This document shows, in pieces, positions 13,674 through 19,277 of a stretch of DNA of 19,277 nucleotides. The first letter of the stretch is position 1; every line of letters begins with the position of its first letter. The translations under genes were made by a program, and so were the position numbers. The stretch comes from CAZEHS01 sp964649745. GTDB taxonomy: Bacteria > Bacillota > Clostridia > Peptostreptococcales > Acidaminobacteraceae. The notes under the pieces were generated by a model that saw only the letters and a list, made by a program, of their open reading frames with translations, searched no databases and was not told where the DNA came from. Location: the NCBI GenBank assembly GCA_964649745.1, contig CAZYQI010000046.1, positions 1 through 19,277 on the forward strand, in the 5' to 3' direction.

Positions 13674-13746
13674 GGGAGTTTTAAGCCTTTATTACTGCCC
13701 ATATGATAACATTAGGCTGTACATAAAAATCGAAAGGGTGTGGATT

Positions 13747-14484
13747 ATGGAACAGAATCGCAGCATGACGTGGGTTGCAGTGGCCCTGATCCTTGGGATT
13801 TCTCTGATTGCCTCAACTGTGGTATTCACCGGAGGACTCAAGGCAATAAAGAGCGAACGCAACGCCCTTGAAGTAAAGGGATCTGCCAAGGAAGAGATCA
13901 AATCAGATTATGCCGTTTGGTCCGGTTCCTTCAGTGCATCCAACGTTGACCTTAAGGTGGCTTATCAGGAGCTTGAGGTCAGCGCTAATCAAGTCAAGAC
14001 CTTTCTTGTGGATAAAGGCTTTGCCGAAAAAGATCTTACCTTCTCCAGCGTGATGACCACCCCCATGAATACGATCCTTCCCAACGGCATGTACTCCAAT
14101 GTGATAGAAAGCTATCGCCTGACACAAACAGTGGAGATCCGGTCCGGAGATGTGGATAAGATTGCCGAAGTATCAAGGATATCCACAGAGTTGATCAACC
14201 TTGGCGTTACTTTTGAATCCCTGCCGCCTCAATATTTCTTCACCAAGCTGGCTGACAAGAAGATCAATATGATCGAGCTGGCTACCAAGGATGCCAAAGC
14301 CCGAGCGGAGGGAATCCTTAAGGCAACCGGCAAAACCACAGGGGACCTGATCTCCGCCTCTGTTGGGGTTTTCCAGATCACCCCGCGCTATTCCAATGAA
14401 ATCTCCGATTACGGCGTCAACGACACCTCCTCCATCGACAAGGAAATCACCGCAGTTGTGAACTGCAGTTTTGAAGTGAAGTAA
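13747..14484 (+). CDS. SIMPL (DUF541) domain protein with membrane anchor
   Basis: This 245-aa protein has one N-terminal hydrophobic helix (about residues 8-30, TWVAVALILGISLIASTVVF), used as an uncleaved anchor or signal. The SIMPL/DUF541 domain follows: LEVKGSAKEEIKSDYAVWSGSFSA, the repeat LTFSSVMTTP, YRLTQTVEIRS and the ending KEITAVVNCSFEVK. Family members (periplasmic or surface proteins with BP26-like fold) form large ring assemblies in some bacteria; their job is poorly known. The start at 13747 follows AAAGGGTG; the open frame before it has no site. The gene is convergent with nadC and ends at a strong two-way hairpin. Confidence 0.9.
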   Translation: MEQNRSMTWVAVALILGISLIASTVVFTGGLKAIKSERNALEVKGSAKEEIKSDYAVWSGSFSASNVDLKVAYQELEVSANQVKTFLVDKGFAEKDLTFSSVMTTPMNTILPNGMYSNVIESYRLTQTVEIRSGDVDKIAEVSRISTELINLGVTFESLPPQYFFTKLADKKINMIELATKDAKARAEGILKATGKTTGDLISASVGVFQITPRYSNEISDYGVNDTSSIDKEITAVVNCSFEVK

Positions 14485-14493
14485 GTGGCTCAT

Positions 14494-14539
14494 GAAACAG
14501 GAAAGGCGGCACCTCTAAGGTGACCGCCTTTCCTGTTTC
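14494..14539. terminator. Bidirectional terminator hairpin between SIMPL gene and nadC
   Basis: GAAACAGGAAAGGCGG continues into CACCT, pairing with AGGTG and CCGCCTTTCCTGTTTC, a 21-bp stem with one bulged base and a 3-base loop. The T tracts are weak, but the length and the convergent genes support termination in both directions. Confidence 0.75.
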
Positions 14540-14541
14540 TA

Positions 14542-15378
14542 CTATCTCAAAATCAGCGCCATGCTGATATCCATACTCTTCACCGAATGGGTCAGAGCAC
14601 CTACCGATATGATGTCCACACCGGTCAGGGCAATCGCTCGCACCGTCTCCAACGTTACGCCCCCTGAAGCCTCCAGAATCGCTTTCCCTTTGGCTATGGC
14701 CACCGCTTCCCGCATCGCTTCAAGGGACATATTGTCCAGCATGATGATGTCCGCCTTCGCCGAAAGGGCCTCGTTAAGCTGCTCTTTATCCGTGACCTCC
14801 ACTTCAATGGTCATGGTGTGAGGAATCCGTTGTCTTACGGCATTTACGGCGGCTGTGATGGACCCTGCTGCCGCAATATGATTGTCCTTGATCATCACCG
14901 CATCCGAAAGAGAGAAGCGATGATTGAAGGCGCCTCCGGTACGGACGGCATACTTTTCAAGATTCCGCAGCATGGGGGTCGTTTTCCGCGTATCCACAAT
15001 CCGTACTGGTAGATCTTTCACTGCATCTGCATAAGACCTTGAAGCTGTTGCAATCCCGCTCATCCGCTGCAGCAGGTTCAAAGCGGTGCGTTCAGCCTTT
15101 AGAAGGGACGCCGCACTTCCCCTAACCTTAAGAAGTACCACTCCGCGATCCACCCAGTCACCGTCGGTTGCCAGCTGTTCACACTGAAGGGTTGAATCCA
15201 TTTTTTTAAAAACCCGCACGGCTACCGGAAGCCCCGCAACTACACCGGATGATTTTACGGTAAGGATCGCCTCTGCCTGAACCGATTCGCAGATCAGGGC
15301 ATCGGTGGTCATATCGGAGAAGGGCATATCCTCTCGAAAGCTGTTTTCAATTATCGTGTCCAGCATCCACTCATGCAT
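14542..15378 (-). CDS. nadC: Nicotinate-nucleotide pyrophosphorylase (quinolinate phosphoribosyltransferase)
   Basis: NadC (278 aa) joins quinolinate with PRPP to give nicotinate mononucleotide, CO2 and pyrophosphate. Conserved pieces are RTALNLLQRMSGIAT, VRIVDTRKTTPMLRNLEKYAVRTGGAFNHR with the basic residues for quinolinate and PRPP, MIKDNHI, IEVEV, DIIMLDNMS and ILEASGGV. Length is normal. The start at 15378 follows AGGAGG by six bases; earlier in-frame ATGs at 15402 and 15399 lack such a site. It overlaps the end of nadB by eight bases and is the last gene of the nadA-nadB-nadC unit. The terminator at 14494 is just beyond its stop codon. Confidence 0.96.
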   Translation of the reverse strand: MHEWMLDTIIENSFREDMPFSDMTTDALICESVQAEAILTVKSSGVVAGLPVAVRVFKKMDSTLQCEQLATDGDWVDRGVVLLKVRGSAASLLKAERTALNLLQRMSGIATASRSYADAVKDLPVRIVDTRKTTPMLRNLEKYAVRTGGAFNHRFSLSDAVMIKDNHIAAAGSITAAVNAVRQRIPHTMTIEVEVTDKEQLNEALSAKADIIMLDNMSLEAMREAVAIAKGKAILEASGGVTLETVRAIALTGVDIISVGALTHSVKSMDISMALILR

Positions 15379-16915
15379 GGTCTGCCTCCTGTATGGCATC
15401 AATCACATGGCTTCCCAAGGATTCATGGCGGGCCAGCGCCGCCTCCACAATCAGCCTTCCGACAACCAGCATATTCCGAACCTGGACAGATCTGAAGGAG
15501 TCAAGTCTTCGATCCTCCAAAGCCTTTTCCAGTACGTTCAGCTCCGCCAAAGCCTCTCTCAGCTCCCTGGATTCCCGGAATATAAAGACCTTCTCTGTCA
15601 TAATGAGCTGGATTTCATCAATGATCGCCTCCACATTCTCAATTTCCGGAAGAGAGGGCTCCTGAGCACGGACGGCGCCATCCATACCGGACGGGGATGG
15701 GGTGCTATTGATGGTTGTCGCAATCCGTTTGGCGAACACAATCGCCTCAAGAAGGGAGTTGCTGGCTAATCGATTCGCTCCGTGCAGGCCCGTACGGGCA
15801 ACTTCACCACAGGCATAAAGACCCCTCAGGGAGGTTTCACCCTTCACACCGCTTTCAACACCACCCATCATGTAGTGCTCCACCGGGCATATGGGAATAT
15901 AATCCTTGCTGACATCAATGCCTTCCAACAGGCAGCGCTCATAGATATTTGGGAACCGTTCCCGAAAGTACGTTTGGTCCAGATGCGTCACATCAAGATA
16001 CACATAAGGCTTGCCTTCCAAAGACATTTCATGGAGAATCGCCCTGGCCACGATATCCCTGGGAGCCAGATCCTTCAACGGATGCTGATGCTCCATAAAG
16101 GCTTCCCCCTTGCTGTTGCGAAGGATGCCTCCCTCTCCCCTGACTGCTTCGGAAATCAGAAAGTTTCGATCGTAATTGGGGGAATAGAGAGCCGTAGGAT
16201 GAAACTGCACGAATTCCATATCCGATATCCGCACTCCTGCACGATAGGCCATGGCGATGCCGTCGCCGGAGGCGATGACCGAATTGGTGGTATGCTGGTA
16301 AAGCTGACCGATTCCCCCTGTGGCCAGCACCACAGATCCTGCCAGAAACGCCTTAACTTCGTTTTCGTGCCAGGCAACGATTCCTTTGCATCCATCATCG
16401 TTGGTAATGAGATCTATGGCCTGTGAATATTCAAGAATGGTTATATTCGGGCGGGTCTTTACTTCTTCCGAAAGCGCTCTTATGATTTCACGGCCGGTTG
16501 CATCCTTTGCATGCAGAATCCGGCTCCGGGAGTGCCCTCCTTCACGGGTATTGACCAATTGCCCCGCATCGTCCCGATCAAACTGAACGCCCAGTTCAAT
16601 CAAGTGAAGGATATTCTCCCGGCCTTCTTCTACCACAATCTTGACCGCTTCCGGAGCATTGTGATAGCAGCCGGCCGTCAGCGTATCCATCATGTGAAGC
16701 TGAAAGTCGTCTTCCTCCATGGCTGCGGCGATCCCCCCCTGAGCAAGGCTGCTGTTGTTCTCAGAAAGAGCGTCCTTGGTTAGAAGCAAGACCCTGATCT
16801 CACGGGATAAGTTGAGAGCCGTATACAAACCTGCTATCCCGGAGCCTACGATGATCACATCGAATACCGGCTCCTGACAGTCACTTGCGATGAATCCGCA
16901 AAGATATCTGCTCAT
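15371..16915 (-). CDS. nadB: L-aspartate oxidase
   Basis: NadB (514 aa) is an FAD enzyme that oxidises L-aspartate to iminoaspartate, the substrate of NadA. It belongs to the succinate dehydrogenase/fumarate reductase flavoprotein family and in anaerobes can use fumarate as acceptor. Residues 18-30 carry the FAD-binding DVIIVGSGIAGLY. Then come NSSLAQGGIAAA, the active-site region HTTNSVIASGDGIAMAYRAG and MEFVQFHPTAL, RGEGGILRN, and the late LRGLYACGEVARTGLHGANRLASNSLLEA. A C-terminal helical domain closes it. The start follows AGGAG. It lies 11 bases after nadA and overlaps nadC. Confidence 0.96.
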   Translation of the reverse strand: MSRYLCGFIASDCQEPVFDVIIVGSGIAGLYTALNLSREIRVLLLTKDALSENNSSLAQGGIAAAMEEDDFQLHMMDTLTAGCYHNAPEAVKIVVEEGRENILHLIELGVQFDRDDAGQLVNTREGGHSRSRILHAKDATGREIIRALSEEVKTRPNITILEYSQAIDLITNDDGCKGIVAWHENEVKAFLAGSVVLATGGIGQLYQHTTNSVIASGDGIAMAYRAGVRISDMEFVQFHPTALYSPNYDRNFLISEAVRGEGGILRNSKGEAFMEHQHPLKDLAPRDIVARAILHEMSLEGKPYVYLDVTHLDQTYFRERFPNIYERCLLEGIDVSKDYIPICPVEHYMMGGVESGVKGETSLRGLYACGEVARTGLHGANRLASNSLLEAIVFAKRIATTINSTPSPSGMDGAVRAQEPSLPEIENVEAIIDEIQLIMTEKVFIFRESRELREALAELNVLEKALEDRRLDSFRSVQVRNMLVVGRLIVEAALARHESLGSHVIDAIQEADHA

Positions 16916-16926
16916 TAAAGCATCTC

Positions 16927-17838
16927 CTAACTTAATGACAGCATTCGTTCCAGAGAACGATACGCATCCATCCGCAACGATTCATCCAGATTTATTTCGT
17001 GCCGTTCATCACGGAGTGCGAGATAAACATCCTCCAGAGTGGTCTTTTTCATGTTATAACAGATCAGGGCCGGAGAAAGCAGGTGAAACTTCTTCCCTGG
17101 ATTTTCCTTGCGAAGGGTGTGAAGAATTCCCATCTCCGTTCCGATGATGAACTCACTGGCATCGGAGTTCCTTACTGCTGCAATGATCTGCGATGTGCTT
17201 CCAACAAAATCGGCAGCCTGCGCAATCACCGGATTACACTCCGGATGCACCAGCATGGGAGCGCCGGGATGTTTTGCTCTCGCTTCGGCCACTTCTTCAA
17301 ATTCAATGCGCTCATGGGTGATACAGAAGCCGTCCCAAGGGATAATCTCCACCTCGGGTACCTGTTGTTGCACATAGTGCGCCAGATTCTTATCCGGAAC
17401 AAACAGGATTTTTTCGGCGCCCAGTCCTTTTACAATTTTAACCGCATTTGAAGACGTGCAGCTCACGTCACAAAGGGCTTTCACTGCGGCTGAGGTATTT
17501 ACATAGCAAACCACCGGAATGCCGGGATGTGCCTTTTTAAAAGCTTCCAGCAGCGGCGCTGTTATCATATCCGCCATCGGGCACCCAGCCTCAAGAACGG
17601 GAAGGATTACCTTCTTTTGGGGAGATAGTATTTTCGCGCTTTCTGCCATAAAATGAACACCGCAGAATATGATCATATCTGCCTCTGTTTCAGCTGCTTC
17701 CTGGCTAAGCTTAAGGGAATCTCCCACAATATCTGCAATGTCCTGCACCTCGGGAACCTGATAATTATGGGCCAGGATAACAGCGTTCTTCTCCCGCTTC
17801 AGGCGCAGAATTTCTTCTATCATTTCTTTTACTTCCAT
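16927..17838 (-). CDS. nadA: Quinolinate synthase A
   Basis: NadA (303 aa) condenses iminoaspartate with dihydroxyacetone phosphate to quinolinate using a [4Fe-4S] cluster. By position the ligands should be C86 (GCPMADM), C172 (GFCITHE) and C260 (LICYNMKKTTL), spaced 86 and 88 residues as in known NadA. Other conserved parts are HNYQVPEVQDIADIVGDSL, CGVHFMAESAKIL, VNTSAAVKA, SSNAVKIV and VGSTSQII. The start at 17838 has AGGAG upstream. It is the first gene of the NAD unit; a palindrome at 17920-17937 lies in its control region, so a repressor responding to niacin or NAD is likely. Confidence 0.97.
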   Translation of the reverse strand: MEVKEMIEEILRLKREKNAVILAHNYQVPEVQDIADIVGDSLKLSQEAAETEADMIIFCGVHFMAESAKILSPQKKVILPVLEAGCPMADMITAPLLEAFKKAHPGIPVVCYVNTSAAVKALCDVSCTSSNAVKIVKGLGAEKILFVPDKNLAHYVQQQVPEVEIIPWDGFCITHERIEFEEVAEARAKHPGAPMLVHPECNPVIAQAADFVGSTSQIIAAVRNSDASEFIIGTEMGILHTLRKENPGKKFHLLSPALICYNMKKTTLEDVYLALRDERHEINLDESLRMDAYRSLERMLSLS

Positions 17839-17919
17839 AAAAATTCTCCTCTCAAAATCTATGCATTTCTATACTATCCGACATTTTTTGCGTCCTTCGT
17901 CTCTTTAAACCTTACAATG

Positions 17920-17937
17920 ACACCTACCCGTATGTGT
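17920..17937. promoter_or_regulatory. Possible operator of the nad operon
   Basis: The 18-bp site has the form ACAC-n-TAC-nn-GTA-n-GTGT, 14 of 18 bases being symmetric. It lies 82 bases upstream of the nadA start, on the path of its transcription. The niacin repressor NiaR is the likely type of regulator, by context only. Confidence 0.5.
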
Positions 17938-17943
17938 GGATAA
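17935..17943 (-). promoter_or_regulatory. Consensus DnaA box
   Basis: The minus strand reads TTATCCACA, the consensus DnaA 9-mer. It overlaps the last three bases of the palindrome at 17920-17937 and is the only perfect copy I found by eye. Confidence 0.4.
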
Positions 17944-17961
17944 TCACCATTTATCATATCA

Positions 17962-17997
17962 CAAAAACCCCGAAACAAGTACGATTGTTACGGGGTT
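17962..17997 (-). terminator. Terminator after the GntR-family gene
   Basis: AACCCCGAAACAA (17966-17978) pairs with TTGTTACGGGGTT (17985-17997), 12 of 13 pairs. On the minus strand five T follow. It lies 21 bases past the regulator stop codon and isolates it from nadA. Confidence 0.88.
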
Positions 17998-18018
17998 AAC
18001 ATGCTCAATCTATTCAAA

Positions 18019-18687
18019 TCACTTATGCGTGCGGTAAAAATTCTCTGCGCTTTTTCTTGAATTGTTTACGTGGATCAGCACTGCCGAAACAGCCGCATCA
18101 CTATCTCTGTCTATGAATGCATCAACGATGGCTTTATGCTCTCCCAGTGCCTGTTCCAACCGGCCTGCTGACTTAAGGGACTTGCTTCGGGTCGATTTTA
18201 TGAACATCTGGAAGTCCTTCAGCACGTGCTCCATATAGCGGCTGCGGGTCGCCCGATAGATCGTTTCATGAAAACGACTGTTCAATTCAAAGGTCTTATC
18301 CGTGTCCCCTCTGGCTGTATAGAATTCCATCAGCTCATATATTTCCTTCATGGAAGCAATTTCTTCATCAGAAATGCGGCTTACAGACCAGTTGGCCGCA
18401 ATGCCCTCAATGGCTATGCGGATGGTATAAATATCGGCGATATCCTGTTCCGTTATGCCCTTTACAATTACACCGCGGTTCGGAATACTCTCCACAAGAC
18501 CGTCCAGCTCCAGCTGCTTAAGCGCTTCTCTGACAGGAGTACGGCTAACCCCCAGCTCTTCTGCAAGTTTTGCTTCAACAATCTTCTCCCCATCTACATA
18601 GACATCATTAAGGATATCTTCTCTTACCTTTTCAAATATAATCGTCGTCAACGACTTGTTTTCTTTTTTCTGATCCAGCAAATCCAT
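18019..18687 (-). CDS. GntR-family transcriptional regulator, FadR/FCD type
   Basis: The protein (222 aa) has an N-terminal winged HTH (about 12-75) with VEAKLAEELGVSRTPVREALKQLELDGLVESIPNRGVIV, and a C-terminal all-helical FCD ligand domain (about 85-215) with the metal-site type residues in NSRFHETIYRATRSRYM and LGEHKAIVDAF. FCD regulators sense small organic acids or sugar acids; the ligand here is not known. I start at the ATG at 18687, which has GGAGG five bases before it. The frame is open to a GTG at 18729, but the predicted promoter would start transcription near 18726, after that codon. The gene is monocistronic, terminates before nadA and may control itself or a distant operon. Confidence 0.9.
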   Translation of the reverse strand: MDLLDQKKENKSLTTIIFEKVREDILNDVYVDGEKIVEAKLAEELGVSRTPVREALKQLELDGLVESIPNRGVIVKGITEQDIADIYTIRIAIEGIAANWSVSRISDEEIASMKEIYELMEFYTARGDTDKTFELNSRFHETIYRATRSRYMEHVLKDFQMFIKSTRSKSLKSAGRLEQALGEHKAIVDAFIDRDSDAAVSAVLIHVNNSRKSAENFYRTHK

Positions 18688-18732
18688 TAGTTCCTCCATG
18701 ATCTTCTGCTTGGCGATCACCTGATTCACCTC

Positions 18733-18762
18733 ATTCTAACCCAATAAAACGCTGTATGTCAA
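18733..18762 (-). promoter_or_regulatory. Promoter of the GntR-family gene
   Basis: TTGACA (18762-18757) and TAGAAT (18738-18733) are separated by 18 bases. Transcription would start near 18726 and give a leader of about 40 nt with the site GGAGG. This supports the ATG at 18687. The rest of 18763-18917 shows only a half-copy of the TTATCCGTG word at 18792-18800 and no ORF. Confidence 0.78.
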
Positions 18763-18917
18763 TGTATCAAGGCCTTCTCTGAATCTCCTGGTTATCCGTG
18801 AAATTCTCGCTTTTTTGCAAGATATAATTCATTTATCAGTCATTTTAAGATGTATCTCCCTGTCAAATAGCCCGATATTGCCCTTTGCTTAAAGTCCCTG
18901 TGACGTGTCCACGATAA

Positions 18918-18945
18918 TTGCTTTCAAATTTAGTCTTGCTATATT
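18918..18945 (+). promoter_or_regulatory. Possible plus-strand promoter
   Basis: TTGCTT (18918-18923) and TATATT (18940-18945) are 16 bases apart with TGC directly before the -10 (extended -10). It would start near 18952 and reach the terminator at 18997-19019 after about 65 nt. Confidence 0.45.
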
Positions 18946-18957
18946 GGATTCCAGAGT

Positions 18958-18971
18958 TCATGTATACATGA
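18958..18971. promoter_or_regulatory. Perfect 14-bp palindrome TCATGTATACATGA
   Basis: The centre TGTATACA matches the half-site pattern of FadR-type GntR operators (yGTMTAKACr). It lies just after the predicted start of the promoter at 18918-18945, a position for repression. The neighbouring GntR regulator could bind it. Confidence 0.5.
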
Positions 18972-18990
18972 TCAAATATAGAAACAAAAA

Positions 18991-19042
18991 CGAAAAAGAC
19001 ACCCTAATGGATGTCTTTTCATTAACCTGGCAACGACCTACT
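18991..19042. repeat. Copy 1 of the terminator plus 5S-tail direct repeat
   Basis: This 52-bp stretch matches 19181-19232 at 47 positions. It holds the stem AGACACCC/GGATGTCT (18997-19016), with A5 before and T4 after it so that it can stop transcription both ways. It also holds 18 bases of the 5S rRNA 3' end (ACCTGGCAACGACCTACT, minus strand sense), with no rest of a 5S gene. Confidence 0.8.
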
Positions 19043-19101
19043 TGAGCAGGCTGCCCAAATCTATGATTTGGTGCAGATCGCTTATGCCTAAGCGGGCTCA
19101 A
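19042..19101. other. Predicted three-way-junction element
   Basis: TTGAGC (19042-19047) pairs with GCTCAA (19096-19101). Inside are an 11-bp helix with one bulge, CTGC-CCAAATC/GATTTGG-T-GCAG (19051-19076), and a 6-bp hairpin CGCTTA/TAAGCG (19079-19094). Almost every base is paired or in a tight loop. No RNA class is recognised; because of the symmetry either strand could be the active one. It lies next to the 5S-tail copy. Confidence 0.4.
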
Positions 19102-19106
19102 CCAAT

Positions 19107-19123
19107 CCAAATCTGCGATTTGG
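19107..19123. repeat. Hairpin repeating the CCAAATC/GATTTGG arms
   Basis: CCAAATC-TGC-GATTTGG has the same arms as the main helix of the junction at 19042-19101 but another loop (TGC for TAT). A further hairpin, CCGGGA-CTT-TCCCGG, follows at 19151-19165. Confidence 0.55.
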
Positions 19124-19180
19124 TCATTGCGTTGAAGACAGCGTGGCCTCCCGGGACTTTCCCGGCAATGAACGGCACAA

Positions 19181-19232
19181 CGAAAAAGACACCCAAATGG
19201 ATGTCTTCTCAGAAACCTGGCGACGACCTACT
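19181..19232 (-). repeat. Copy 2 of the direct repeat, with the 5S terminator
   Basis: This copy includes the stem AGACACCC/GGATGTCT (19187-19206) with loop AAAT, and on the minus strand five T after it. It is the natural terminator of the 5S rRNA gene, ten bases past its 3' end. The last bases belong to the 5S gene. Confidence 0.85.
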
Positions 19233-19277
19233 CTCCCGGGACCCTGCGGTCCAAGTACCATCGGCGCTGGAGAGCTT
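19216..19277 (-). rRNA. rrf: 5S rRNA, 3' part (cut by the window edge)
   Basis: On the minus strand the last 62 bases read as the 3' half of a Firmicute 5S rRNA: AAGCTCTCCAGCGCCGATGG, then TACTTGGACCGCAGGGTCC (helix IV) and GGGAGAGTAGGTCGTCGCCAGG at the 3' end. The 5' half and any 23S gene are to the right of the window. Transcription therefore runs leftwards and stops at the terminator at 19187-19206. Confidence 0.93.

Noticed and set aside
13657..13746. N-terminal extension of the SIMPL protein
   Set aside because: It overlaps the end of the small Cys protein and would place residues before the membrane anchor; the ATG at 13747 has a better site.
15782..16426. Plus-strand frame of 214 codons inside nadB
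   Set aside because: It is a shadow of a clearly conserved flavoprotein.
18969..19046. 25-codon ORF starting ATGATCAAATATAG
   Set aside because: No ribosome site, and it runs through a terminator stem and into the 5S tail.
19055..19123. CRISPR array or tRNA gene
   Set aside because: The two CCAAATC/GATTTGG units are hairpins with different loops, not spaced direct repeats, and no T-loop or acceptor CCA pattern of a tRNA is seen.

Overview
The window looks like an origin-proximal chromosomal segment of an anaerobic, probably spore-forming clostridial Firmicute of medium G+C. The evidence is the gene order: a decarboxylase, tmk, holB, ricT, trmN6, rsmI and a convergent abrB reproduce the conserved Bacillus/Clostridium order near oriC. 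serS with a T-box leader, tandem Spo0A-type boxes before abrB, a clostridial AbrB with two Cys pairs, strong AGGAGG ribosome binding sites and a 5S rRNA at the right edge fit the same picture. I cannot name the genus. No prophage, insertion sequence, CRISPR array or tRNA gene was seen.

Layout. 84-246: repeat element made of inverted units. 258-1517 (-): D-serine dehydratase, divergent from an unrecognised cytosolic protein (1687-2106) and a one-helix membrane protein with a long helical tail (2141-2539), ending in a terminator. 2540-2843: elaborate abrB control region, then abrB (2844-3086). 3130-4720 (-): rsmI and trmN6, convergent with abrB. 4867-8998 (-): five-gene run with a 55-aa membrane microprotein, Orn/Lys/Arg decarboxylase, tmk, holB and ricT, closed by a strong terminator. 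9146-10333 (+): class I aminotransferase, then a long hairpin. 10491-12009 (-): serS with a serine T-box leader. 12068-13257 (-): murI, a 48-aa ORF and an orphan sigma region-4-like protein. 13491-14484 (+): small Cys protein and a SIMPL-domain protein. 14542-17838 (-): nadA-nadB-nadC. 18019-18687 (-): GntR/FCD regulator. 18730-19277: regulatory DNA, a duplicated 5S-tail/terminator segment and the 3' end of a 5S rRNA gene.

How the genes work together. Most are housekeeping: DNA replication (tmk, holB), translation and RNA modification (serS, trmN6, rsmI, 5S), cell wall precursor supply (murI), de novo NAD synthesis (nadABC), and the transition to sporulation (abrB, ricT). The nad operon is complete from aspartate to nicotinate mononucleotide and has a palindrome upstream that could bind a repressor. 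Amino-acid enzymes (D-serine dehydratase, decarboxylase, aminotransferase) are scattered between them.

No large unknown system is visible. The least explained material is the structured DNA between the two 5S-tail copies, the short promoter-palindrome-terminator unit beside it, the murI/sORF/sigma4-like operon, and the repeat families at the left end and near 4.7 kb.
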